Counted from the stretch's first letter, positions 1 to 4,917 are shown. The stretch is DNA of 5,224 nucleotides from an uncultured Mycolicibacterium sp. (GCF_937941905.1 NZ_CALDGS010000082.1:1-5224); one strand, 5' to 3'. Translations and numbers: made by a program. The notes: generated by a model from the letters alone, not told the origin.

Positions 1-439
1 TGGCCGGGCCGTCGCCGATCACCCCGGCGACCCGGTCGATCCAGTCCCGGTAGGCCGCGGCCGAGCCGAACCCGCCGGCGGCGAAGCTGCCGCAGTCGCG
101 GTTCGGGATGGCGTAGAGCGCCAGGATCGGCATGGCCCCCGCCTCCTGGGCCGCCTTGATGACCTTCGAGTCGTAGGCGAAGTTGGACACGTGGTCCATC
201 CAGTAGGCGTGCGGGGTGGCCGCGATCTTGGCCAGTTCCGGGCTCGGGTCGGTGCGCGCCGCGCGGGCCGCCTTGGAGTTCGGATCGACGTAGAACGGCC
301 GTCCGACCAGCGGGTTGTTGTCGCTGACCAGCCGCACCGCGGGGGCGGGGTCGGGCAGCGGGGCCAGGGCGGCGCCGAGGCCGGCCGCCGCCGTCACGGC
401 CAGGACGGGGGCGAGCGTGCGAGCGAGAACCGACTTCAC
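1..439 (-). CDS. Secreted glycoside hydrolase family 6 endoglucanase, N-terminal part (CelA1-like), cut by window edge
   Basis: The protein is likely an exported endo-beta-1,4-glucanase or related glucan hydrolase. In the window it has 146 residues plus one base; the C-terminal part lies beyond the left edge. It opens with an export signal: MKSVLAR, then an Ala/Leu-rich core at residues 8-28, with a plausible cleavage after APA at 34. The mature start resembles mycobacterial CelA1 (NPLVGRPFYVDP at 42-53, HAYWMDH at 77-83). AMPILALYAIPNRDCG (102-117) is the GH6 signature strand ending in R-D-C; Asp115 corresponds to the aspartate that tunes the catalytic acid in fungal Cel6A. The general acid itself is outside the window. 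The GTG at 439 was chosen because it directly precedes the signal peptide. There is no Shine-Dalgarno, and a -10-like hexamer lies 8 nt upstream, so the mRNA may be leaderless. The family call is firm; the substrate is inferred. Confidence 0.88.
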   Translation of the reverse strand, partial: MKSVLARTLAPVLAVTAAAGLGAALAPLPDPAPAVRLVSDNNPLVGRPFYVDPNSKAARAARTDPSPELAKIAATPHAYWMDHVSNFAYDSKVIKAAQEAGAMPILALYAIPNRDCGSFAAGGFGSAAAYRDWIDRVAGVIGDGPA

Positions 440-447
440 GGGAGAAG

Positions 448-453
448 AACTTA
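448..453 (-). promoter_or_regulatory. Candidate -10 element (TAAGTT) for the GH6 gene
   Basis: TAAGTT on the minus strand fits the mycobacterial TANNNT -10 pattern and ends 8 nt before the GTG start of the GH6 gene. That spacing would put transcription initiation at or next to the start codon, a leaderless mRNA. The lack of any purine-rich Shine-Dalgarno upstream of the GTG fits this. I see no convincing -35 hexamer. This is inferred from pattern and spacing only. Confidence 0.4.
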
Positions 454-514
454 GCGTGGCTCGGCAACCGCCGTCCGCCCAGGTCAGGCGGGAGCGGGTT
501 CGGATGTGCGGCGT

Positions 515-543
515 TTGGGCGGGCGGCCCGCAGCGGTTAGTGT
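515..543 (+). promoter_or_regulatory. Candidate promoter of the fused dehydratase gene
   Basis: TTGGGC (515-520) and TAGTGT (538-543) are 17 bp apart, the optimal -35/-10 spacing, and each matches 3 of 6 consensus bases. Initiation would fall near 550, giving a 5' UTR of about 35 nt before the ATG at 585. The match is modest and could be chance in GC-rich DNA. The region is divergent, with the GH6 promoter on the other strand. Confidence 0.35.
519..531. promoter_or_regulatory. Perfect GC palindrome in the dehydratase promoter spacer
   Basis: GCGGGCGGCCCGC is a perfect dyad: two 6-bp arms around one central base. It lies between the proposed -35 and -10 of the dehydratase promoter, where a repressor site would act, and within the 145-bp region shared with the divergent GH6 gene. 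Short GC palindromes arise easily in such DNA, so an operator role is only a suggestion. Confidence 0.22.
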
Positions 544-584
544 GCTTGGGTCCGAGCCCAGCGACCGGAAAAGTAGAGCAATCG

Positions 585-1619
585 ATGACCGCATCAGCAG
601 AATCCTCGGCACTGCAGGCACGCGTCGGCCACTGGTACCGGATGGACAACACCTATCTGGTGGGCCGGGAGAAGCTGCGCGAATACGCCCGCGCGGTCCA
701 GGACTACCACCCGGCGCACTGGGATGTCGAGGCCGCCCGCGCGCTGGGCTACGCCGACGTCATCGCGCCGATCACGTTCACCTCCGCACCCGGCATGACC
801 TGCAACCGGCACATGTTCGAGCAGGTGGTGGTCGGTTACGACACCTACCTGCAGACCGAGGAGGTCTTCGAGCAGCACCGGCCGATCGTCGCCGGTGACG
901 AGCTGGTCGTGGACGTGGAGCTGACCTCGGTGCGCCGGGTCGCGGGCCGGGACATGATCACGGTGACCAACACCTTCACCGACGTCGGCACCGGCGAGCG
1001 GGTGCACACCCTGCACACCACCGTGGTCGGGGTGACCGCCGAGGACCTCGACCCGACGATCAAGACCGCCGTGCAGAACGCGATGATGCACGACGTCGAC
1101 TTCTCCGGGGTGGCCTCGCTCGACGGCGAGTTCCACAAGACCACCCGGCCGGAAGGGGCGGCGACGATCTCCGCGGGCGGGCTGACCCGCACCCCGGGCA
1201 CGCCGCGGTTCGAGGACCTCGAGGTCGGCGCCGAGTTGCCGGTGCGCCACACCCGGCTGTCCCGGGGCGATCTGGTGAACTACGCCGGGGTGGCCGGCGA
1301 CGCCAACCCGATCCACTGGGACGAGGAGATCGCCAAGCTGGCCGGGCTGCCCGACGTCATCGCCCACGGCATGCTCACCATGGGCCTCGGCGCCGGGTTC
1401 GTCTCGGCGTGGTCCGGCGATCCGGGCGCGGTGCTGCGTTACTCGGTGCGGCTGTCGGCGCCGGCGGTGGTTTCGGCCAAGGAGGGCGCGGACATCGAGT
1501 TCGGCGGCCGGGTCAAGTCGCTCAACCCCGAGGACCGCACCGGCGTCGTGGTGATCACCGCCAAGTCCGGTGGCAAGAAGATCTTCGGCATGGCCACCAT
1601 GGAGATTCGCTTCCGCTGA
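585..1619 (+). CDS. Fused (3R)-hydroxyacyl-ACP dehydratase, HadA-like and HadB/MaoC-like halves
   Basis: This 344-residue protein consists of two fused hot-dog domains and probably dehydrates (3R)-hydroxyacyl-ACP or hydrates enoyl thioesters in fatty-acid or mycolate-type chain elongation in the cytoplasm. Residues about 8-155 resemble the HadA substrate-binding subunit (VGREKLREYARAV at 26-38, APITFTS at 61-67, PIVAGDELVVDVELTSVR at 100-117). Residues about 205-344 are MaoC/HadB-like and carry the hydratase-2 signature Y233-AGVAGDANPIH, with the expected catalytic pair Asp239 and His244. Unusually, the N-terminal half also has a D40-YHPA-H45 pattern at the equivalent place. The ATG at 585 was chosen because homology begins within 20 residues of it; the frame stays open upstream without family sequence, and the ribosome-binding site is weak (AGTAGAG). 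An alternative start is the ATG at 642. In M. tuberculosis HadA and HadB are separate subunits. The exact pathway is not shown by the neighbours. Confidence 0.9.
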   Translation: MTASAESSALQARVGHWYRMDNTYLVGREKLREYARAVQDYHPAHWDVEAARALGYADVIAPITFTSAPGMTCNRHMFEQVVVGYDTYLQTEEVFEQHRPIVAGDELVVDVELTSVRRVAGRDMITVTNTFTDVGTGERVHTLHTTVVGVTAEDLDPTIKTAVQNAMMHDVDFSGVASLDGEFHKTTRPEGAATISAGGLTRTPGTPRFEDLEVGAELPVRHTRLSRGDLVNYAGVAGDANPIHWDEEIAKLAGLPDVIAHGMLTMGLGAGFVSAWSGDPGAVLRYSVRLSAPAVVSAKEGADIEFGGRVKSLNPEDRTGVVVITAKSGGKKIFGMATMEIRFR

Positions 1620-1691
1620 TTCTTTGTGGCCCACCATCCTCGGTGAGCAGCCGCGCACACCCCACTTCGGCTGGTTTGCAGGGGTTTTGAC

Positions 1692-1712
1692 GTCTGCTCG
1701 CGCGGAGCGGAT
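1692..1712 (+). terminator. Possible hairpin terminator after the dehydratase gene
   Basis: TCTGCTC (1693-1699) pairs with GAGCGGA (1705-1711) around a 5-nt GCGCG loop, with one G-T pair and a further G-T closing pair at 1692/1712. It lies about 75 nt past the dehydratase stop and before the next promoter. No T-tract follows, which is common for mycobacterial terminators but leaves the call weak. Confidence 0.28.
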
Positions 1713-1759
1713 CAGTGCTGTTGCCGCACAAAGGCACCCCCCGCCGCCCGTAAGTCCAG

Positions 1760-1765
1760 TAATAT
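1760..1765 (+). promoter_or_regulatory. Strong -10-like element (TAATAT) before the small membrane peptide
   Basis: TAATAT matches 5 of 6 bases of TATAAT and fits TANNNT; it is AT-rich in otherwise GC-rich DNA. Initiation would fall near 1772, about 46 nt before the ATG at 1818. There is no recognisable -35 at the right distance, where the sequence is a C-run. Its last two bases are also the first two of the left arm of the inverted repeat at 1764-1808. Confidence 0.45.
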
Positions 1766-1808
1766 TCCTCTCGCGCAGCAACGGATTCCAGGTGTCCGCG
1801 AGAGGAGT
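1764..1808 (+). promoter_or_regulatory. 12-bp inverted repeat covering the Shine-Dalgarno of the small membrane peptide
   Basis: ATTCCTCTCGCG (1764-1775) pairs with CGCGAGAGGAGT (1797-1808) at every position, with a single G-T wobble, around a 21-nt loop. The right arm contains the complete AGGAG ribosome-binding site (1803-1807) of the 30-residue peptide starting at 1818. As RNA it would hide the ribosome-binding site. As DNA the arm centres are 31 bp apart, close to three helical turns, and the dyad begins in the -10 hexamer, so it could instead be an operator. If transcription starts near 1772 only CGCG of the left arm would be in the RNA; the RNA model therefore needs an upstream start. 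Confidence 0.5.
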
Positions 1809-1817
1809 CGGCAAGCG

Positions 1818-1910
1818 ATGGCCATCGACACGATCGCGATGGTGTCGTTGGCGGTACTGGCCATCCTGATCACGTCGGTGATCCAGCTGGTGCGCAACTA
1901 CAGCGACTGA
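1818..1910 (+). CDS. Small single-pass membrane peptide, 30 residues, function unknown
   Basis: I do not recognise a family. The peptide begins MAIDTIAMVSLAV, has one continuous hydrophobic stretch at about residues 5-24, and ends in the polar tail QLVRNYSD. Asp4 before the segment and Arg26 after it suggest a cytoplasmic C-terminus. Evidence for a real gene: AGGAG at 1803-1807, 10 nt before an ATG; a near-consensus -10 further upstream; and a composition typical of bacterial single-helix regulators or subunits of membrane complexes. Its last 13 bp (1898-1910) overlap the 3' end of the convergent transporter gene, so the two transcripts are antisense there. The ribosome-binding site lies in an inverted repeat, suggesting control. 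It is not KdpF-like by eye. A chance ORF is possible but unlikely given the leader. Confidence 0.6.
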   Translation: MAIDTIAMVSLAVLAILITSVIQLVRNYSD

Positions 1911-2797
1911 CTCGCCCGGCGCCCCGCCCGTTCCCGGTGGTTGACCCACGGCAGCAGGGCGCACCCGGCGAGGATGACGATCCCGCCGGCGAACTGCAGC
2001 GGGGTGAGCCGCTCGTGCAGCAGCAGCGCCGCCAACCCGACGCTGATGAGGGGTTCCACCATGCCCAGGATGCTGACCGGCACCGAGCCCAGCCCGCGCA
2101 CCGCGAACAGCAGGCAGCCCACCGCGACCGGCAGCAGCACCAGGCCCTGCAGCGCTGCCGACCCCCACGCCGGGGCGGACACCGCGAAGCGCTCGCCGCG
2201 CACCAGCGCGCACACCGCCAGCGTCACGGTGGCGCCGAACATCACCAGTCCGGTCAGCAGCACCGTGCCCACCTGCGGCAGCCAACGTTCACTGGCCACC
2301 AGGTACAGCGCGTAGCCGGCCGCGGTGAGCAGGGCGAACCCGACCGCGTCCAACGGCGCGCCGGCGTCACCGGTGACGGTGACCATGACCAGCCCGGCCA
2401 GCACGACCAGCGCCAGCCCGGTCAGCCGCCAGGACACCGGGGCCCGGTTGCGCAGCGACACCAGGCCGATCACGAACAGCGGGTAGAGGTGCACGACGAC
2501 GATCGGCAGCTGCACCCCGCCGCGCTGGATGGCGATGAAGTAGGTGAGCACCTGCAGCCCGTACACCGGCCCGCAGCACAGCACCAGTGCGGCCAACGCA
2601 CGCACCGGAATCCGGCGGAGGCGCCCGGTCAGCGCGCAGACCGCGGCGATCGCGGCGACCGCGAACACCCCGCGCAGGGTGGCCAGCACCGCGGGCTCGG
2701 CCCCGGCGGCGAAGCCGTACGCGGTCACCACCGGGACCGCCGCGTAGGCCAGCACCGACGCCAGACCGGCCGCCCAGGCCCGGGGCCGAGCACTCAC
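1898..2797 (-). CDS. EamA/DMT-family inner-membrane transporter
   Basis: This 299-residue protein of the drug/metabolite transporter superfamily probably exports or imports a small metabolite across the cytoplasmic membrane; the substrate cannot be read from the sequence. It has about ten hydrophobic segments in two EamA repeats, roughly residues 8-140 and 150-285. The second repeat ends with the usual pattern: VSILGMVEPL (241-250), an HER turn at 261-263 and FAGGIVILAGCALL (269-282). Length is normal for the family. A longer reading to a GTG at 2839 is possible, but the GTG at 2797 is preferred: AGGAG lies 5 nt upstream and the extra residues would be an Arg-rich leader without homology. The start overlaps the stop of a possible small upstream ORF at GTGA, suggesting translational coupling. 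It is probably the last gene of the minus-strand block. Confidence 0.88.
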   Translation of the reverse strand: MSARPRAWAAGLASVLAYAAVPVVTAYGFAAGAEPAVLATLRGVFAVAAIAAVCALTGRLRRIPVRALAALVLCCGPVYGLQVLTYFIAIQRGGVQLPIVVVHLYPLFVIGLVSLRNRAPVSWRLTGLALVVLAGLVMVTVTGDAGAPLDAVGFALLTAAGYALYLVASERWLPQVGTVLLTGLVMFGATVTLAVCALVRGERFAVSAPAWGSAALQGLVLLPVAVGCLLFAVRGLGSVPVSILGMVEPLISVGLAALLLHERLTPLQFAGGIVILAGCALLPWVNHRERAGRRASQSL

Positions 2798-2865
2798 CAG
2801 CTCTCCTCGATCTCGTCGTACCCGCACGGACCCGGGCACACCGGGTCTCCGTTGTACCCCGGCAC
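2794..2865 (-). CDS. Possible 23-codon ORF coupled to the transporter, or remnant of a larger gene
   Basis: The frame closing with TGA at 2794-2796 reads GYNGDPVCPGPCGYDEIEESW at its C-terminus, a Cys-Pro-Gly-Pro-Cys motif followed by an acidic tail that looks protein-like rather than the Arg/Ala noise of shadow frames. The only nearby start is GTG 2865, without a Shine-Dalgarno. Upstream, the same frame runs into the oxidoreductase gene as Arg-rich nonsense. The frame after the oxidoreductase stop reads GGGFQLPGTPSTPPP, also protein-like, so a frameshift could have split one small Pro-rich protein. The stop overlaps the transporter's GTG by four bases (GTGA). The region accounts for the 139-bp gap between two genes of an apparent operon. 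I do not recognise a family. Confidence 0.35.
   Translation of the reverse strand: MPGYNGDPVCPGPCGYDEIEESW
2803..2807 (-). promoter_or_regulatory. Ribosome-binding site fixing the transporter start
   Basis: AGGAG on the minus strand lies 5 nt before the GTG at 2797. It favours this start over the GTG at 2839, which has no purine-rich sequence in front of it. Confidence 0.7.
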
Positions 2866-2936
2866 GCGCCGGCGCGCGGCGGTGGGGTCGACGGCGTCCC
2901 CGGCAGCTGGAACCCGCCGCCGGTGACCCCGGCCGG

Positions 2937-3767
2937 CTAGTCCCGGTAGCGGGCCACCTGCTCGGCGAAATCGTCGAGCAGCTTCAGCGATTCGTCGTGC
3001 GGTCTGGTCGGCAGCAGCAGGTTCACCTGCCGGTAACCGAGCTCCTCGAGCTGGTGCCAGTAGTCCGGGTCGATCGGGGTGCCGAAGGTGACCAGCGGCA
3101 CGTCGTGCGTTGCGCCGGAACGCATCTGGTCGATCCGCCGGCGGAGCCGCTCGGCCGGTGCCGCGGTGGAGATCCAGCCCGCCCCGTGCCGGATCACGCG
3201 CTTGACCGTGGCGTCGGAGTCGCCGCCGATGAGGATCGGCGGGTGCGGCTGCCGCACCGGCTTGGGCCGGCTGTAGGACGGCGCGAAATCGACGAAGCGG
3301 CCGTGGTATTCGGCGGGCTCCTGGGTCCACAGCGCCTTGACGGCCTCGATACGCTCGTCGAGCAGCGCGCCGCGGGTCCGCGGATCGGTGCCGTGCTGGC
3401 GCATCTCCTCGAGGTTCCAGCCCGCACCGACCCCGAACACGAACCGCCCGCCGGAGATCACGTCGATGCTCGCGGCTTCCTTGGCGGTGATGATCGGGTC
3501 GCGCTGCACGAGCAGCGCCACCCCGGTCACGAGTTCGATGCGGGAGGTGACGGCGGCCGCGGCGGCCAGGGTGACGAACGGGTCGAGGGTGCGGTAGTAC
3601 ACCGTCGGCAGCTTGTCGCCGTACGGGTACGGCGACTCCCGGCTCGCCGGGATGTGGGTGTGCTCGGCGACGACGAGCGCGTCGAAGCCGCGCTCCTCGA
3701 TCGCCCGGGCCAGCGAGACGGTGTCGATGCCCTCGGCATTGACGAAGGTGGAGATCCCGAACTGCAT
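2937..3767 (-). CDS. LLM-class F420-dependent oxidoreductase, Rv2161c-like
   Basis: This 276-residue cytosolic flavin/deazaflavin enzyme of the bacterial luciferase-like superfamily should transfer hydride to or from coenzyme F420 on an unknown substrate. Family landmarks in order: MQFGISTF at the N-terminal first beta strand, AEHTHIPASRESPYPYG (34-50), RTLDPFVTLAAAAAVTSRI (59-77), QRDPIITAKEAASIDVISGG (88-107), RFVFGVGAGWN (108-118), then HGRFVDF and PPILIGG in the centre. These match the group of mycobacterial F420 oxidoreductases typified by Rv2161c, and the protein is complete. The ATG at 3767 has AGAAAGG 5 nt upstream. It follows the secreted-protein gene by 46 bp on the same strand and precedes the transporter, so co-transcription is likely. 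The F420 preference over FMN is inferred from family and organism. Confidence 0.92.
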   Translation of the reverse strand: MQFGISTFVNAEGIDTVSLARAIEERGFDALVVAEHTHIPASRESPYPYGDKLPTVYYRTLDPFVTLAAAAAVTSRIELVTGVALLVQRDPIITAKEAASIDVISGGRFVFGVGAGWNLEEMRQHGTDPRTRGALLDERIEAVKALWTQEPAEYHGRFVDFAPSYSRPKPVRQPHPPILIGGDSDATVKRVIRHGAGWISTAAPAERLRRRIDQMRSGATHDVPLVTFGTPIDPDYWHQLEELGYRQVNLLLPTRPHDESLKLLDDFAEQVARYRD

Positions 3768-3772
3768 GGCTG

Positions 3773-3779
3773 CCTTTCT
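3773..3779 (-). promoter_or_regulatory. Ribosome-binding site of the F420 oxidoreductase gene
   Basis: AGAAAGG on the minus strand ends 5 nt before the ATG at 3767 and resembles the anti-Shine-Dalgarno complement. It supports this start and independent ribosome entry after the 46-bp gap from the upstream gene. Confidence 0.65.
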
Positions 3780-3813
3780 GACGTCGTCGGTCGCGCCATC
3801 TATTCGTAGCGGG

Positions 3814-4251
3814 TCAGCCTCGCGTCGGTGTCACCACCATCCGCTGCCCGGGATGGGAGCCGACGCCGACCACGACCGTGCCCGGACCGGTGACGAAGGT
3901 GGTGTTGGCGTAGCCGATGAAGCCGTAGTGGCCGTCGACGGTGGACACCGCGGTGATCTCACCCGCCCCGGCGGCCCCGGTGTCGCGGTTCTCCCAGGTC
4001 GCGGGGACGGTGAGCACGCAGGAGCCGTCGTAGACGCCGGCGTCGTAGCGGATCACCACCCGCACCCCGTCGGCCACCCGGTCCCCCACCTGCACCGGGG
4101 TGACCTGGGCCTCGGCGGTCGCGGTGCCGCCGCAGGCCGGCGACGCCTGCACCGGGACCGGGTCGAGCCGGTCGTAGGGCTGCGCCTGCGCGGTGCCGGT
4201 GGCGCCGAGGAGCGCCAGCGCGGCGAGCGCGGCCGCACGCACGATGGTCAT
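3814..4251 (-). CDS. Small secreted protein of unknown function
   Basis: This protein has 145 residues. Residues 1-23 form a Sec signal peptide: MTIVR, a hydrophobic Ala/Leu stretch at 6-17, and a clear cleavage site after TAQA at 20-23. The mature protein is about 122 residues, rich in Val, Thr and Gly, with alternating hydrophobic residues suggesting beta strands. It has just two cysteines (Cys40, Cys78), suited to one disulfide in the exported protein. No lipobox cysteine follows the signal, so it is probably soluble. I do not recognise a family. There is no good Shine-Dalgarno before the ATG at 4251, but the signal peptide starts there. It is the first gene of the minus-strand block and is divergent from the GNAT gene, with one 64-bp repeat copy in the shared upstream region. 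Confidence 0.8.
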   Translation of the reverse strand: MTIVRAAALAALALLGATGTAQAQPYDRLDPVPVQASPACGGTATAEAQVTPVQVGDRVADGVRVVIRYDAGVYDGSCVLTVPATWENRDTGAAGAGEITAVSTVDGHYGFIGYANTTFVTGPGTVVVGVGSHPGQRMVVTPTRG

Positions 4252-4298
4252 ACCGGGGTATCGCCGCGCGCCGCGCCGGTGTTTCCGGCCAGGCGGGG

Positions 4299-4362
4299 GC
4301 GCCGAGATCGACGTTCAGGCGCGATCTTCTCGCACTTTTCCGCCCAAAGGTGCGTTTGGGCG
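4299..4362. repeat. 64-bp direct repeat, copy 1 (upstream of the GNAT gene)
   Basis: It runs from GCGCCGAGATCGACG to GTTTGGGCG and matches copy 2 (4845-4908) at 61 of 64 positions without gaps; the differences are at 4317, 4322 and 4327. The right end is a perfect 8-bp dyad: CGCCCAAA (4341-4348), a 6-nt loop GGTGCG, TTTGGGCG (4355-4362). Similarity stops exactly at the end of the dyad. The copy lies between the divergent secreted-protein and GNAT genes and ends 8 bp before the proposed GNAT -10, so it would include the -35 area. It contains no ORF of its own. Confidence 0.92.
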
Positions 4363-4370
4363 TTCGGTCG

Positions 4371-4376
4371 TATCCT
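4371..4376 (+). promoter_or_regulatory. Candidate -10 element (TATCCT) for a leaderless GNAT mRNA
   Basis: TATCCT fits TANNNT and ends 6 nt before the GTG at 4383, placing initiation at or beside the start codon. No Shine-Dalgarno precedes that GTG. The -35 region would fall inside the dyad of repeat copy 1 and has no consensus hexamer. Confidence 0.45.
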
Positions 4377-4382
4377 CGTGCC

Positions 4383-4844
4383 GTGCCCGAGCCCGTCCTG
4401 CGCCGCGCCACGGCGGCCGACGTGCCCGCGATCGGACGGGTGGTCGCGGCGTCGTTCGCCAAGTACGTCGAGCGGATCGGCAAGCCGCCGGCCCCGATGC
4501 TGCACGACTACGCCGCCGTCATCGCCCGGCACCGGGTGTGGGTGCTGTTCGACGGCGGCGTGCTCGTCGGCGTGCTGGTCAACGAGGTGCACGGGGACCA
4601 TCTGCTGCTCGACACCATCGCCGTCGACCCCGCCGCACAGGGCCGCGGCCTCGGGACGGTGCTGCTGGCCCGGGCCGAGGCCGACGCGCGCGAGCTCGGA
4701 CTGGGCGAGGTGCGGCTGTTCACCAACGAGAAGATGACCGAGAACCAGACGTTCTATCCGCGGCACGGCTACGTCGAGACCCACCGCGGTCAGCAGGACG
4801 GCTACGACCGGGTGTTCTACGCCAAGCGGGTCGCCGACCGCTGA
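4383..4844 (+). CDS. GNAT-family N-acetyltransferase
   Basis: This 153-residue cytosolic acetyl-CoA-dependent acetyltransferase is complete and of normal length for a single GNAT domain. RRATAADVPAIGRVV (7-21) is the usual N-terminal strand and helix. LLLDTIAVDPAAQGRGLGTVLL (74-95) is motif A, with the acetyl-CoA pyrophosphate loop Q86-GRGLG. FYPRHGYVET (124-133) is motif B, ending in the common YDRVFYAKR strand. The acceptor is unknown; family members acetylate amines, small molecules or protein N-termini. The GTG at 4383 is preferred because the homology begins there and a -10-like TATCCT lies just upstream; a GTG at 4350, in the same frame, sits within the repeat hairpin. The gene stands alone on its strand and is tightly bracketed by two copies of a 64-bp repeat, the second starting on the base after the stop. 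Confidence 0.88.
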   Translation: MPEPVLRRATAADVPAIGRVVAASFAKYVERIGKPPAPMLHDYAAVIARHRVWVLFDGGVLVGVLVNEVHGDHLLLDTIAVDPAAQGRGLGTVLLARAEADARELGLGEVRLFTNEKMTENQTFYPRHGYVETHRGQQDGYDRVFYAKRVADR

Positions 4845-4908
4845 GCGCCGAGATCGACGTTCGGGCGGGATCCTCTCGCACTTTTCCGCCCAAAGGTGCG
4901 TTTGGGCG
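4845..4908. repeat. 64-bp direct repeat, copy 2 (between GNAT and GH16 stops)
   Basis: It is the same unit and orientation as copy 1, shifted by 546 bp, with 3 differences at 4863, 4868 and 4873. It starts on the base following the GNAT stop codon and ends 9 bp before the GH16 stop, filling 64 of the 73 bp between two convergent genes. The 8-bp dyad and its loop are identical to copy 1, whereas a minor 4-bp stem of copy 1 (GCGA/TCGC) is broken here. The sequence beyond it does not resemble the start of GNAT, so the pair is not a simple tandem duplication. Confidence 0.92.
4887..4908. terminator. Possible bidirectional terminator hairpin in repeat copy 2
   Basis: CGCCCAAA and TTTGGGCG form a perfect 8-bp stem with a 6-nt loop, 42 nt after the GNAT stop and 9 bp from the convergent GH16 stop. 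A symmetric hairpin here could end both transcripts. It lacks a T-tract on either strand, and the same hairpin in copy 1 lies upstream of genes, so termination cannot be its only meaning. Confidence 0.35.
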
Positions 4909-4917
4909 CTGGGAGCG

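Noticed and set aside
191..454. 87-codon plus-strand open frame
   Set aside because: It is antisense to the GH6 signal peptide and conserved region, and has shadow-like Arg/Gly composition.
1686..1726. TTGACG (1687-1692) or TTGCCG (1721-1726) as -35 for the TAATAT element
   Set aside because: They lie more than 30 bp upstream of the -10, too far for a single sigma-factor promoter.
594..2285. 563-codon open frame on the minus strand across the dehydratase and transporter
   Set aside because: It is antisense to two clear genes, with low-complexity Gly/Arg/Ala/Val/His composition; such frames are typical of GC-rich DNA with strong third-position GC bias.
2798..2839. Longer transporter start at GTG 2839
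   Set aside because: No Shine-Dalgarno precedes it and the added 14 residues are charged and unlike the family; GTG 2797 has AGGAG at 5 nt.
1937..2926. 329-codon plus-strand open frame
   Set aside because: It is antisense to the transporter and rich in Gln, Arg, His and Gly without domain-like sequence; the minus strand encodes a recognisable EamA protein.
4321..4333. Second hairpin in the repeat (GCGA/TCGC)
   Set aside because: Copy 2 has GGGA at the left arm, breaking the stem with no compensating change, so it is not a shared structure.
3613..4737. 374-codon plus-strand open frame
   Set aside because: It crosses the antisense of two minus-strand genes and another frame of GNAT, ending in Ser/Pro/Cys-rich noise.
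4299..4908. CRISPR array or insertion-sequence ends
   Set aside because: There are only two copies, 482 bp apart with a gene between them; they are direct, not inverted, with no transposase and no visible target-site duplication.
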